From assembly GCF_000143415.4 (NCBI RefSeq), contig NW_003314266.1, positions 3,956,753-4,020,752 of the forward strand: 64,000 bases of DNA. The letters are read 5' to 3'. Both the position numbers and the translations under genes were made by a program. Below, one piece after another: positions 1 through 11,074 of the stretch (position 1 is its first letter; each line of letters opens with the position of its first letter). A model generated the notes under the pieces. That model had not been told where the DNA came from, did not search any database, and saw only the letters and a list, made by a program, of their open reading frames with translations. Source of the stretch: Selaginella moellendorffii (lineage: Eukaryota; Streptophyta; Lycopodiopsida; Selaginellales; Selaginellaceae).

Positions 1-2029
1 GCTAACGAAATCTCCAGCCTTCTCAATAAGCTGTAAGATAACATCCACGTACCTAGCCAAAACAATTCCTTATTAGCAACAGGGAGAGATTTCTTCAGAT
101 ATCAATACCATGACAGATCCGGAGCGAATTTCTCAGCCAGAATGGCAGCCTTAAGCGCAAGCTCCTCACGTATTGCAAAATCAGCAGTTGTCAGATACTG
201 CAAGGGTTTAAAAACAGTGAGGGATACATCTTAAAGCCGCAAGAAATACCTGCAAAAGCTCCTCAACAATATCTTTCGCATTTGTTACATCACACATTCC
301 ATAAAGCAAATCCAGAGATCGCCTTCGAATACTGCAAAGAGAAATACACTGAACAAGGAGATCGATGAAGATAATTCTAAACCTTATATCCGGGTCCCTC
401 AAAGATGTGATTATCTGCACTTGATGCCTTTTTATGCTTTCTTGTACGTCAGAAACCATAAGCATTCTGGTCATATTTTCCTGCAGTGAAAAACAAGGTA
501 AAGTATAGCGTAAGGCCACAAATATCCATACCAGTCCAAGATATCGAATGTTGGGCTCACGGACAGCAATAAACTTTCCAAGTAGACCAACACATTGTGC
601 CATCATATCTTTCTCTGCGTCTAAATGCATCACCTGCGCGACAAAAAAAAGGCTCTTGAATGGAACAACAGAAAAAGAAAAAACCTACCAAAGCCAGAGC
701 TTCAAAGAGAACAGCATGGGTTGCATTGTTCTTATTGATATTCTTCACGGCATCAGTTCCCATGAGGACTCTTTGAAGAACCTACACTTTGCAAAATGTG
801 GCAAATGACTTTGATCGGTTTAAACAAGTTCAGAGCTACCTCAAAAAGGGATCGCCTAATGTTCGGATCATCAATCGCCGGGAAATATTGCAAAACTCGC
901 ATTGTTTTTACCTGCTCAAATCACTAAACAGAAAGAGTAAATATGGTGTTCCCAAAGTCAACCGCAAAAACATCGACGAAAAACAAACCTGGAGCCAAGG
1001 AGATGGAATACCGTAGTATGTGTACTCCTGAGGAATATCTTGGCTCCTGGTTAAGCGCTCCAGAACACGAACGCATTTTGAAACGCAGTTCCAGTACGCG
1101 TCGGGATTGTTAGCCACGAGAGCAACGAGCAAGCTCATGACAGCCGTAAGGACTCCAATTTCTCTTTCGTCAAGCAGCTGAGACATTCGATCCGCCCTGT
1201 CATGGAGATTAGTCCACAATCAGGAAGACAAGCCTCTTGAAATACCCACCAGCCGTCCACGCTGACAACATCCGGATTCTTCCTGTAAAGTCGCAGAAGA
1301 CACAATGCAGCCTTCTTCCGCACCAGTGGCCGACAGGAGTTCGAAATCTAAAGCACATAGCGCCTAGGATCAAGAGACACCAGGCCGATAAACAGAACTT
1401 ACCAGCAGCTTTTGCACATCGGGAGCTAGTGACTCGGAAAACTCCTTGCCACCAATGTTCCCAACCTGGATAACTTCCGCCTAAGACGACAAAAACTCTG
1501 AAAACTACAGAAGCATACCATTGTCAGCGCCAGGCACTGAAATGTCTCGTTCCTTCCGATAATGTCATTCCGGACAGTGTTTATAACAAGCCGCAAGAAG
1601 TCGTGGTTTTCGTTCAGCAAAGAAGAGGTGACAATGTACCCCACCTGCGAGAACAAGTCTAGATTCCACCAAGACAAAACCAAGAACACTATTTACCTGC
1701 TTTTCAGCGTACTTGGGAGCTGAGATCAAAGACACCGCTTCCATATGCCCGAAATCGACATCATAACCAAGCATGAAGATGTAGAGCATCTTCCAAACGT
1801 ATTTTTTCTTCTCATAAGGCGTCAATCCCTGGCGCAAGCGGGCAATCTTAGCAATCCGAGACGAAGAAACCCAAGCAGCAAGAAAAAGATCACTCACCTT
1901 GTCATTCTTAAACTTGGTGCGAATGTTCGCGAGCTCCTTGTCGACACGAGCCCGCTCCAGCTCCTTATTCTGGCAGTTCCTCACATCGCTGATGAAGACC
2001 GACAACCCTCGCATGCCGGACAGCGCCAT
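1..2029 (-). CDS. AP-2 complex subunit alpha (alpha-adaptin), 3' part outside window
   Basis: Large subunit of the AP-2 clathrin adaptor, which selects cargo and recruits clathrin at the plasma membrane. The encoded start [20 protein letters not shown] and the segments [21 protein letters not shown]-type HEAT repeats and NIRYLGLENMTRML are close to plant alpha-adaptin. Thirteen exons can be read: 1898-2029, 1697-1828, 1519-1644, 1403-1465, 1250-1347, 989-1196, 840-911, 689-781, 532-633, 383-480, 250-331, 109-197 and 52-beyond the edge. All introns are GT-AG and 51-77 bp long, and the frame stays open throughout. Only the N-terminal HEAT-repeat trunk (roughly 460 residues) is in the window; hinge and ear lie outside. 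The family assignment is firm; individual exon ends are by-eye. Confidence 0.93.
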
Positions 2030-2437
2030 CGCGCGCTCGCGGCGCCGCTAAAACCCTCAGATCTGGCCCTGCCGAGCTAAAGCCCCGAGAATGCGCCGCC
2101 GCTTCAACACCGCCGCGACACGAGCACCGAATGCATCGCCCGAGCTGCCGAAATTTCGCCCGCGCCGCGCCGCGACGGGCGCTGGTCGATTACCTGTGCC
2201 AGATCCCGCGCGAGAGGATGAGCATCGGATGGAACGCGCGGCGCCCGGCGACCTGGAAGAGCGCCGAGAAGAAGCGAGGGCTTTGAAAAGAAGAAAAATT
2301 AACAAAACCTATTAACCATGTAGCTTATAAACGTAGTTATTTATCACTAAACTCAATTAGTGACAATTAATGCAGGTTAACAATCTCTTATTGATACGAG
2401 CAAAATTTGTTTCCATGGTTTCCATTTTATCACAGCT
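2030..2437. other. Gap between AP-2 alpha 5' end and TPR gene 3' end
   Basis: GC-rich up to about 2280 (5' UTR and promoter of the alpha-adaptin gene, read leftwards), then AT-rich up to the TPR stop codon. No coding signal is supported; the open frames on both strands are low-complexity Arg/Ala-rich translations of CpG-rich DNA. Confidence 0.5.
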
Positions 2438-3710
2438 TTAAGATTGGGTCGCTACTTTGGAGCTTTCTTCTTCCATGCGCTGCTTGGCATCGCTTCGTGC
2501 CCTGTTAACCAGATCCTCGATCGCCTCCCTACCTTCGTAGTATTGCGGGCAGTACTTCTCAAAATTGCTGAAGTGTTCTTCGGCTTGATCTAGTTCTCCC
2601 AGCATGCAGCAAACCAGCCCCTGAAAATCGAATCACCAGTTTGGCAAACTTTACAACCGAGGAGGAAGAACAAGAAAAAGAGAAAAGCCTTTTTTACTTG
2701 GCAGACGTGTGGACGGAAGTCTGTCGGATCCTCCTTGCTCAGCTGCTCGTAGAGTTCCAGAGCTTGTGGCAATTCTTCCTGGACAAACGCAAGCTTGAAG
2801 AGATGAGAGGTTTCTTTGATCTAGAAATGGATCTTTACCTTGAGAGTGAGGAGCTGGCCTTTGAGCATCCGGAAGTTCCTCGCGTCCTTGGGCCTGTCCT
2901 CTTCGGTGGCCTTTGCCGCGGCGTCCTCCACGATTTTCTGGATGAAATCGATGTCTTTGCCTTGCTTCTTGAGAACCAACGCAAGGCCCTGTCAAGAGCA
3001 AGAGACAAACAAACAAAAATCACTCCTTGCAAAAGAGAAAGTTCTCTAAAGCTTACTTGGAGTGCTCGAAGGGACAGAGGGTCCACCTTCACGGCATCCT
3101 CAAACTCCTTGAGAGCGTTGTCCAAATCTCCAATGTACTCATAAGCGTGGCCGCGGATGAATCTAAACTCTAACTGCGACGGATTCATGTCGATGAGCTT
3201 GGAAAGGACCTTGATCGCCGCTGGCATGTCCCTCTTCTCCATGAATCCGTGGAGCCGAGTGAGATCATCCAAAATCTCCTCCTCCTCCTCCTGCGTTCTC
3301 CTCCTCAAAGTCTTCTTCTTCTCTGGAGCGCCTTCTTTTTGCTCCATAGCCGTGGTAGTGGCCACATTCTCGTTAGCGCTGGCTATGGCTTCCTCCGCCC
3401 TGGCAACTCTACACGAATTCATGCCCGCCGCGAGCAAAAGGGCCGAGCTCCCCAAGAACAAAGCCGCGATTCTGCGAACCCTGTCCTTCAGAGACCTCTC
3501 TTCCACCGCCAATGGAAGCCGCGAGCACTGCGGCCGCGATCTCGACAGCGATCGCCTTCGTCCGCTACTGTCTGGCGCAGCAAACCTGATCGATCCGGGA
3601 GACGAAATCTCAAGCCTCCTGGAGCTCGGCACTGTCGCCGGCAGAGGCATTCTGGAAGCTCTTCCCAGCGCATGCAGCGCCAAAGCCGTAGACGAGGCGA
3701 CCATCTCCAT
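2438..3710 (-). CDS. Plastid TPR protein, SLOW GREEN 1-like
   Basis: Predicted chloroplast tetratricopeptide-repeat protein of 355 residues from four exons (3057-3710, 2839-2988, 2698-2778, 2438-2620). The first ~75 residues are Ser/Arg-rich and basic like a transit peptide, followed by a hydrophobic stretch (about residues 82-96), an acidic Glu run and then TPR helices. The C-terminal part (ELPQALELYEQLSKEDPTDF, then RPHVCQG) matches the signature region of Arabidopsis SLOW GREEN 1, a factor for early chloroplast development. The start has two nearby ATGs (MEMVASS); I chose the first. The 60-bp second intron was placed so that the TPR continues without a gap. Family membership is strong; orthology to SG1 rather than another plastid TPR protein is inference. 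Confidence 0.78.
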
Positions 3711-3814
3711 CGCGGTCGCTTTGCTAAAGCCCTAACCCTAAAATGATAAACCCATCGTTATGGATCTAACGGCTTGGAGTACGAAAAAAAGGAATAAATA
3801 TCTTTTGTTTAAAC

Positions 3815-3905
3815 TAATAAAAACTTATGGAGATGGGTGTCGATCCTCCTACCTGTCGATTGCAAATCAACCACTCCACCGTTTGGGCTACATGCCCTAA
3901 TGATG
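3815..3905 (-). repeat. tRNA-derived SINE-like head
   Basis: Read on minus there is an A-box-like GGTGGAGTGG and, about 35 bases on, a B-box-like GGATCGACACC, followed by an AT-rich tail. This is the layout of a tRNA-related RNA polymerase III promoter as found in plant SINEs. It does not fold into a full tRNA by eye. Family and boundaries unknown. Confidence 0.35.
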
Positions 3906-4309
3906 AAATTTATGTTTAAAAACGGCTTTGTTTGTATGTAAGTAGGATTTAATCAAAGATATTGAGAAAAAATCAAGCTTAGTGCCACAAGGATTTAAGA
4001 TGCATTCCTTATGTTGGGATTCAGAGATCAAGCTTTGTTTAAACTCAATCAATCAATTGTGTACTTTCAGAAAGTACGGCATTGTAAGTTGCACAAGTAA
4101 GACAACTTCCAGATCTCCAATATGAGATGAGTATGTAGAACTTAAAAAGTGTTAGCAGTTATAGGTAGGCTATTTTAAGTATTTTTGGTGGCTATCGATA
4201 TCCTTTATACCAAACTATGTAAGGTTTGAATAGATGAAATATATGGAGATGGATTAATAATATTCTAGTTCAACTATTATATATACTTATAAACATTATA
4301 AAAAACCCA

Positions 4310-5560
4310 AATTAAAAAAAGGCAAATTAATATAAAAATAAGATAATAGCATGGTCATAAAATAAATATTAGATGAACCACATTTAGAACAAGTAAATTA
4401 TAATACCTTAAAATTTTAATATTATAAAATATTAAGGAATATACTCTATATATTGGAGAACCAAACACTACTCTTATACTTTTAAAATATAATTTTATAA
4501 AAAAAATTATAGTAGCTATTTTTGAAGATATTTAGAAAGAAGAAATTTAAAACATTATACAAATAAATATAGAGTTTTCAATATTTTTATCAATAATGTT
4601 CATCATTATGATATATATTGTGTTTATTTTATTAATTAATTTATTTCTACACCATTAAGCATAAATGTTGAATGGGGATAAATAATATAATTACCCAAGA
4701 CAAGATGGCAACAATTATTTTAATCATTAATTTCAAGATTTTATCAAGAGTATTGACTTAATAAATAATATAAAATATCTAAATAACTATAAAAATATAT
4801 AAAAAATTAATCTTGGTAGAATAGTTATAATTGTAAAATTTACATGTATGATTTAATTAGAAGGACAAATATCAAATCAATAATTCAGCTTTTTTTTTAC
4901 TTAGCTTTTGCTAAAAAATGTAAAAGGGGCTATAAAACAATTGGAAATAAAACAAAATCCAACCAAAACCAGGATTTGAAAATTTACTTAATTTATTTCA
5001 TTTAAGCATGTTTTAATATATTTAATTTTATATCTACAATATATTTTTAAAAATTCATTTTTTAGTAGGTGATCACTTGGATTAGGACTGCATATAAAAT
5101 ATATTTCTTTATTTTCTATAACAAAAACTCAAATATATAAATATAAGGATAACTATAATTACTAATATTGAATGCTAGATTTAAAAATATAAATAAATTT
5201 GCTGTCACTAAATAGGAAAAATATATTACTAATATAAAATAATTGCAAAGCTTTTATATATTTCCAATTTTGACAAAAGCGTATGTTTATCCTTGCGGAA
5301 TGCTACTTGGAATTTCATATGATTACTATCCTAATCCTCAAAATCTTTTTTTGGATCATCATTGAAATGGTGCACATCCAAACCTGAGTGCAAATTCTTT
5401 TCCTCACCCTCCTCAAAGTTCGTTCCCTGCTCTTGATCTTTTGGCAAAATAATTTATATTCTCAAAATTACATGATTTTGATATAACATCTACTGAAAGT
5501 TTAAAACATTTACTTTTAGTGGTAAAAAATAAGTTCCAGAACTTAGGGAAAATATTTTAT
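4310..5560. repeat. AT-rich dispersed repeat, copy A
   Basis: Very AT-rich, no coding signal. Stretches at 4330-4760 are repeated at about 6060-6510, and stretches at 5165-5330 and 5440-5530 are repeated at about 10650-10830 and 10925-11010, all in the same orientation and order. The second copy is split by the Ty3 insertion. The element type is not recognised (no clear terminal repeats). Confidence 0.6.
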
Positions 5561-6054
5561 TCAAAGAGTGTTCTTTGGCAAAAAAATAATCCACATCTAA
5601 ACTTTTTAACTTTAAAATTTTTTTTCATCTAATTAGAGTAGTGAAATAAAAATTAACTTATTTCATAAAGCCAAATTCATAAGATCGTTATGATTGATTC
5701 TAACTAGCTATAGAAAAATAACTCTATGTTAAATGTCAATAGTGGTAAACATTATTAATAATTTTAACAAACAATTTTAATAATTATGAATATTAATAAT
5801 AACACCTAATTGAGTAAAACCTACTTTGCATGAGAAATTAAAGAAACAATATCTTCATGATGTTGTCAATGATCTATTGAATAGATTTCGACCATTTCCA
5901 TTTAGCATCAAATTCTCTTTCTGCAATGAATAATTTATCCTAAAAGGTCACTTTAATACTAATAAATGTTTAAAAATATAATTGTGAACTATATATAAAT
6001 ATTTATTTTATGACCACACTATTATATATATTTATATATACTAACAAAAATTAT
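5561..6054. other. AT-rich DNA, nothing recognised
   Basis: No coding frame, RNA gene or element termini found between the two AT-rich repeat copies. Confidence 0.5.
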
Positions 6055-6522
6055 AAAAAAACTGATTTGAGAAAAAATATATAAATAAAATAATAGTGTG
6101 GTCATAAAATAAATATTAAATAAACAACCTTTAGAAAAAGTAAATTATAATATCTTAATTATTTAATGTTATATAATATTAATGTTTATATTCTATATAT
6201 TTAAGGAAAACTTAGTAGTCTATATCACTAAACATAACTTTTAAATTTTTTAAATATTGTTTTGTAAAAATTTATTTATAACTACTTTTGAAGATATTTA
6301 TAAAGAAGTGATCTAAAACATTATACAAATAAATATAGAGTTTTCAATATTTTTATCCATAATATTCATCATTGTGTTATATATTCTTTTTATCTTATTA
6401 AATAATTTATTCTTACACCATTAAGCATAAATGTTGGATGGGGATAAATAATATATTTACTCAAAAAAAGATCGCAACAATTATTTTAATCATCAATTTC
6501 AATCATTTAACAAAAGTACTGA
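6055..6522. repeat. AT-rich dispersed repeat, copy B, left part
   Basis: Same family as 4310-5560 (compare the GGTCATAAAATAAATATTA motif in both, and the shared AACAATTATTTTAATCAT run near 4710 and 6480). It is interrupted at 6522 by the Ty3 LTR; its continuation is at 10650-11050. Confidence 0.6.
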
Positions 6523-6698
6523 TGTGAGTGCTTGGAATATGAAAATGGAATACAGAAAATATGCATATTAATTAGCCCAAAAACCTTAGCTTATATACAG
6601 AAGTGAGTGGTCCGGATTGAAACCAATCAGACGGCTACCAAAATCCCACTACACTAATATTAGTATATGGCATTGTAGCCATACACTTAACCCTCACA
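6523..6698 (-). repeat. 3' LTR of the Ty3 element, with polypurine tract
   Basis: On minus it begins TGTGAGGGTTAAG and ends AGCACTCACA, giving terminal TG..CA and an inverted TGTGAG/CTCACA. Immediately upstream on minus (6699-6715) is the purine-rich GAGAGGAGGGGATGA, a typical polypurine tract for plus-strand priming. Confidence 0.75.
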
Positions 6699-8785
6699 TC
6701 ATCCCCTCCTCTCAGAATAATGGAAGACCATCAGGGTTCTCTTATAAACGAGCCGAGATCTGGAGGAACGTCAAGAAAAGGAATCAACGGATCTGTAGGT
6801 GGTATTAACTGTTCTTGATCCCTTTATATAAAGTGTTTCAACTGCTGGCACATGCACAATCTTTGGAGGATCGGCCTACTGGACGTCATGCTAAACCTCA
6901 TAAATTTGTGGTCCAACTTGCCACAACACCTGATACAGTCCTTTCCACTGCGCAAGGAGCCCCTTAAATAAACTATGTACCATAGGATGGGGAAAACGGA
7001 CTAACACCAAATCATCCACTTTGTACTCCACAAGTGGACAATGATGGGAGTTGTACTGCCGTTGTTGTCCAACTTGTACATGGCATAAGTGTTCGGCAGA
7101 CTCCACTCGGACAAGTGGAAGGATGTTCGTCAAATACTGATCCCACGATCTAGCATCTGCAGCTCGTGGCAATCGCAAAGGTAAACCCAGCTCCGTTAGT
7201 AATATTGGATCATGACCATATAGGAGTTTTAATGGTGAAGCACCAATAGAACTCTACACCTCTATGACATATGCATATTGAAGAGACGGCAAATAACCAT
7301 CTCAATCCGAATGCTGAAAGTTCACATACTTAGCAATCATCCCCTTGAATGTCCGAACGAGTTATTCCACCAAACCGTCTAATTGTGGATGATAAGCACT
7401 TGTGAAAGTGTGGCGTATCCCCAACCGAGATGTCAAAACATGAAATGCCTCAGCCATAAATGCGAGACCATTATCCGAAAGAATCCGCTCTGGACAAAAA
7501 TGCTGGAACACCACTCGATTGAAGAGGAAGTATCCAACAGCAGTTGCAGAGGCGCTAGCAAGAGCACCAACTTCCACTCAACGAGTCAAGTAGTCAGAAG
7601 CAATAATAACATACTCATTGCTAGCAGTCAATCGTGAAAAAGGTCCCATATAAGATCAAATGCCACCAACTCAAACGGACGGGAAACTACAATTGGCTCC
7701 AACCATCCTTCCACAGCCCGAGGGGGAGTATTACGAGCTTAGCACCAAACGCAGCTACGCACATACCGGATAATATCACATTGCATCTCCGGCCAATAGA
7801 AAGACCTACGCAGCTTCTCAGTTACACAACGATATCCCATATGCCCACCTAGAATAGGAGAATCATGGTAGGCATGGAGAAACTGCGGAATAAAGATAGA
7901 AGGCACCACCAGCTGTAAATGATCATCAGGATCCGTCCCCACAAAATAAAGAAAGCCGTCTTCAAGGCGATATTGAGAATGTAAATGTTGGAAAGGCAAG
8001 TCATCAGCAAGTGATGCAGGATTCTCAAACCCATCTCGAAGCCTTCGAATCCATGGCTCAATCTTTTGAGCCTTGCGAACCTCATCAAGAGAAGGTAGAT
8101 CTTGCTTTACACCTTGTGGACACTGAATGTCTAGTATAGCAACCGTCGACGACACAAAATCCTCGTCTAGAAAATCCATAAAGGCTGGAACAACAGGCTT
8201 GTCAGAAACATGAGAAGAGAATGAAGAAGGAAGAGGAGCTTGAGAAAGGGCATCAGCATCAGCCATAAAACTCCTTGGGCGATGAACAACATCAAAATCA
8301 TATATCTGCAGCTTCAAAGCCCATTGATCAGTATGACCAACCAGGTTCTTCTGCTTTAATAATGAAGTAACAGCAGCATGATCACTTTCAAGTAACGTCC
8401 AAGAACCATGTAGATATGCATGAAGTTTCTCAAAACCCCAAACTGTTGCTAAACACTCCTTCTCTATTGTGGAGTAGTTCATTTTCGTTGGTTGTAATGT
8501 ACGGCTTATATACACAATGGGATGGCGCTAACCAGGCACACTTGAGCTCTCTTGCATCAACACACCTCCAAGATCAATGTCAGAAGCATCCACGCGCAAA
8601 ATAAAAGGTCGAGTGTAGTCAGGATAGGCTAAAACCGGAGGAGTCGTCAATATCTCTTTGAGATCCACAAACGCCCACTCACAATCTAGAGACCAGATGA
8701 AAGATGATGTTGATGACTTTAGCAACGCTTGCAATGGTGCAGTGTGATCAGAAAGATGATCCATAAAGCAACCGAGATACTGCAT

Positions 8786-8979
8786 TGTAAGCAACCAAAG
8801 GGAACGACTTGAGAGACGATCCATGGGGTTCAAATATAGAGGGAAAGGGCCCATGAACAAGAGTGCACCCCCTTTTCCAATCGGTTAAGGGTCTTGGGAT
8901 ATTTGGGATTAAGTGTCCTTGGGTTTGATTAGTACTGGGCTGGGTGACCTCCCGGGAAGTCCAAACTCATGAGCTTACA
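8786..8979 (+). repeat. Cassandra 5' LTR with 5S rRNA-like promoter
   Basis: The 3' part (about 8891-8962) parallels the 3' half of plant 5S rRNA, including an A-box-like ATTAAGTGTCCTTGGG and a C-box-like AGTACTGGGCTGGGTGACCT followed by CCCGGGAAGTCC. These are the internal RNA polymerase III control elements of 5S genes. Confidence 0.85.
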
Positions 8980-8981
8980 TT

Positions 8982-8992
8982 TGGTATCAGAG
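8982..8992 (+). promoter_or_regulatory. Primer binding site (initiator Met-tRNA)
   Basis: TGGTATCAGAG, complementary to the 3' end of plant initiator methionine tRNA, immediately downstream of the left LTR. This fixes the element's orientation as plus. Confidence 0.88.
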
Positions 8993-9184
8993 GGGTCTCG
9001 GGTCCGACTCTGTTGGTTGGCTAGGGGAATCACACCACATGTTGATTGACATCTGGCTGGTCCAGTTTGCTCCCGCTGGGCTCGACCCAAGGGGTAGGGT
9101 GTCAAGAGAGCGGGGCTCTCGGGAGAGCTGCGGCTCTCAGCTTCCATTCACGAGGGCGTGAACTTGCAGGGAAGCGTGGTGGAT

Positions 9185-9378
9185 TGTAAGCAACCAAAGG
9201 GAACGACTTGAGAGACAATCCATGGGGTTCAAATATAGAGGGAAAGGGCCTATGAACAAGAGTGCACCCCCTTTTCCAATCGGTTAAGGGTCTTGGGATA
9301 TTTGGGATTAAGCGTCCTTGGGTTTGAATAGTACTGGGCTGGGTGACCTCCCGGGAAGTCCAAACTCATGAGCTTACA
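9185..9378 (+). repeat. Cassandra 3' LTR with 5S rRNA-like promoter
   Basis: Second LTR; its A-box-like segment (about 9307-9322, ATTAAGCGTCCTTGGG) is closer to plant 5S rRNA than the left copy. Preceded by a purine-rich stretch around 9165-9182. Confidence 0.85.
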
Positions 9379-10649
9379 TGCATCTTGCCCAAAAAGCACT
9401 ACACATCATTCACACACTTCGGAGTAGGGAACTTTAGAACAGCCACAAGTTTGTCAGGATCAACTTGCAAACCCTCACGAGAAATATGGTACCCAAGATA
9501 AGTTGTGTCCTTGGACCCAAACACGCACTTCGTCCGCTTCAGCTTTAAACCAATATCGCGTAACCGATCCAACACTTTACAAACATCACGAACGTGTTCC
9601 TCCCATGTCCCCTCTGAGTGGATCAAAACATCATCAATAAAGTCAGTAGTCACATCCGGCATATCGCAAAGAACCTCGTCCATCATCAGTTGGAAAGTTG
9701 CTAGAGCATTGTTCAAACCAAACGGCATCACCAAGAACTCGTACAAACCAAATGGTGTACAAAAAGCAGTGTTAGGAATATCTTCTTCGGCCATCAGTAC
9801 TTGCCAATACCCAGAAGCAAAATCTAGCTTGGTGAACCAACGACTTTGCCCCAGACGATCCAAAAGATCAGCAGTGTGAGGAAGAAGGTACACATCCGGG
9901 ATTGTCACTTCGTTTAACGGACGATAGTCGATGCAAAAACAAATACTCCCATTACACTTCATCACAAGATGAGGTTCACATGCCTAAGGACTCCGCGACT
10001 TCTGAATAACACCCTTCTCCAACATCTCTTTTACATTTGTATGCAAAATCTTGATCTCCTTGGGTGACCGATGACGAATAGGAACCTTGATTGGACGAGC
10101 ATCCCCAGTTGGAATCGGATGACGTGTGGCAATCTTAGCCCCAGATGATAGGTCAAATTCAAAGAGATTAAAATACTCCTTCATGAGCCGGTCCACCGCT
10201 GCAACACAAAGATTGTCGGAGGAATCGAAAAAGGGAAGAGCAGAACAAGATGGAAATATAAGAGGAAATAATGGGGAAACAAAAGTAATGGAAGTAGAGG
10301 TAGAAGTAGAGGGACAAAGAGGTACAAAAGTGAAAGGAATGGATGAAACATAAGGAAGTATGAGACAAGGGGGAGAAGCCTCAAAGTCACACTTGGCATG
10401 ATTGCACTGCAACCAATCCATACCAAGAATGAGGTCAAAAGTTTAACTCGGCACCACCTGCAATGACTGCAACTCAAGCTCAAGTTCGCCCACATGCACA
10501 ACCAGGTCCGCCTCATCCCGTGCACATGCATGTATACGGCCATTGTTATAAAGAATGAAAACTGATTCTACCGCACGACGCAAGTGTAGACGGCAATGTG
10601 TGGCAATAAGTCGAACAATAGAAGATATATCAACCAACACGGAGAGAAT

Positions 10650-11050
10650 ATAATATTATATGCTAGATTTGAAAAAATAATAAATAAATTAGAAGTGCCA
10701 CTAGATAGGAAAAATATATTACTAATATAAAATAATTGTAAGATTTATATATATTTCCAATGATGATAGAAGCCTATATTTATCCTTGTAGAATCCTGCT
10801 CGGAGTTTGACATAATTACCAGTAATGAATATAGTTTGTGTATTAATTGTTGAAGCTTATAACAAATAAAAAATAATATGTATATTTAAAAAAATTGTTT
10901 AATATACATAAAATTCAGATTCTTTTCTTTGCAATAAAATTGTAATTTATATGTTTAAAATTACATGGTTTCAATATAAATATTTACTGAAAATTTAAGA
11001 CATTTAGTTTTGCAACAATCTATTGCTTACTAGAGGTTCCAAAAGAGAAG
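10650..11050. repeat. AT-rich dispersed repeat, copy B, right part
   Basis: Matches 5165-5530 of copy A in order. About 400 bp corresponding to 4760-5165 of copy A is absent at the Ty3 junction, together with the element's 5' end. Confidence 0.6.
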
Positions 11051-11074
11051 CTTATCATTATAGTCATAAAGAGG

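Larger units (their letters stand above)
8786..9378 (+). mobile_element. Cassandra TRIM retrotransposon, complete, with TGCAT target duplication
   Basis: A 593-bp element with two 194-bp LTRs (8786-8979 and 9185-9378) that begin TGTAAGC and end GCTTACA and differ at only four positions. It is flanked by the 5-bp direct repeat TGCAT (8781-8785 and 9379-9383). A primer binding site for initiator Met-tRNA lies three bases after the left LTR, and a purine-rich stretch precedes the right LTR. The LTRs contain 5S rRNA-like sequence, the hallmark of Cassandra. No protein is encoded. It landed in the reverse transcriptase of the older Ty3 element. Confidence 0.92.
6891..10640 (-). pseudogene. Ty3/gypsy polyprotein (pro-RT-RNaseH-IN), broken
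   Basis: Protease end with LILGMDWLQ near 10400. Reverse transcriptase at 9399-9965 has the catalytic FIDD box and the following LVMPFGL..A.ATFQ segment. The RT connection and RNase H follow at 8528-8860 (ILRVDASD) and 7739-8515, which also holds the integrase HHCC zinc finger (GGHMG ... CVWC). Integrase core pieces at 7362-7577 show the SDNG and AYHPQ..G..E parts of the D,D-35-E site, and 6891-7178 resembles the GPF/Y C-terminal module. The protease active-site DSG is not intact. In-frame stops near 9403 and 8525 and further breaks in integrase make it non-functional. No chromodomain was seen. Confidence 0.85.
6523..10645 (-). mobile_element. Ty3/gypsy LTR retrotransposon, 5'-truncated and nested
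   Basis: The minus strand carries, in order, an aspartic-protease remnant, reverse transcriptase, RNase H, integrase zinc-binding, core and C-terminal regions, a polypurine tract and a 176-bp LTR. No second LTR, primer site or gag is present: the element stops inside the protease near 10640, where the AT-rich repeat copy B resumes. Stop codons interrupt pol, and a Cassandra element sits in the reverse transcriptase. It is dead. Confidence 0.88.

Noticed and set aside
3815-3905. A tRNA gene
   Set aside because: A- and B-box-like motifs are present, but no acceptor stem or clover-leaf could be formed by eye.
8870-8962. A 5S rRNA gene
   Set aside because: Only the 3' half is similar, it is duplicated at 9290-9361, and it lies inside LTRs with a primer site and target duplication: Cassandra.
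6523-10645. Endogenous pararetrovirus
   Set aside because: An LTR with TG..CA ends, a polypurine tract and pol order PR-RT-RH-IN with integrase identify a Ty3/gypsy retrotransposon.
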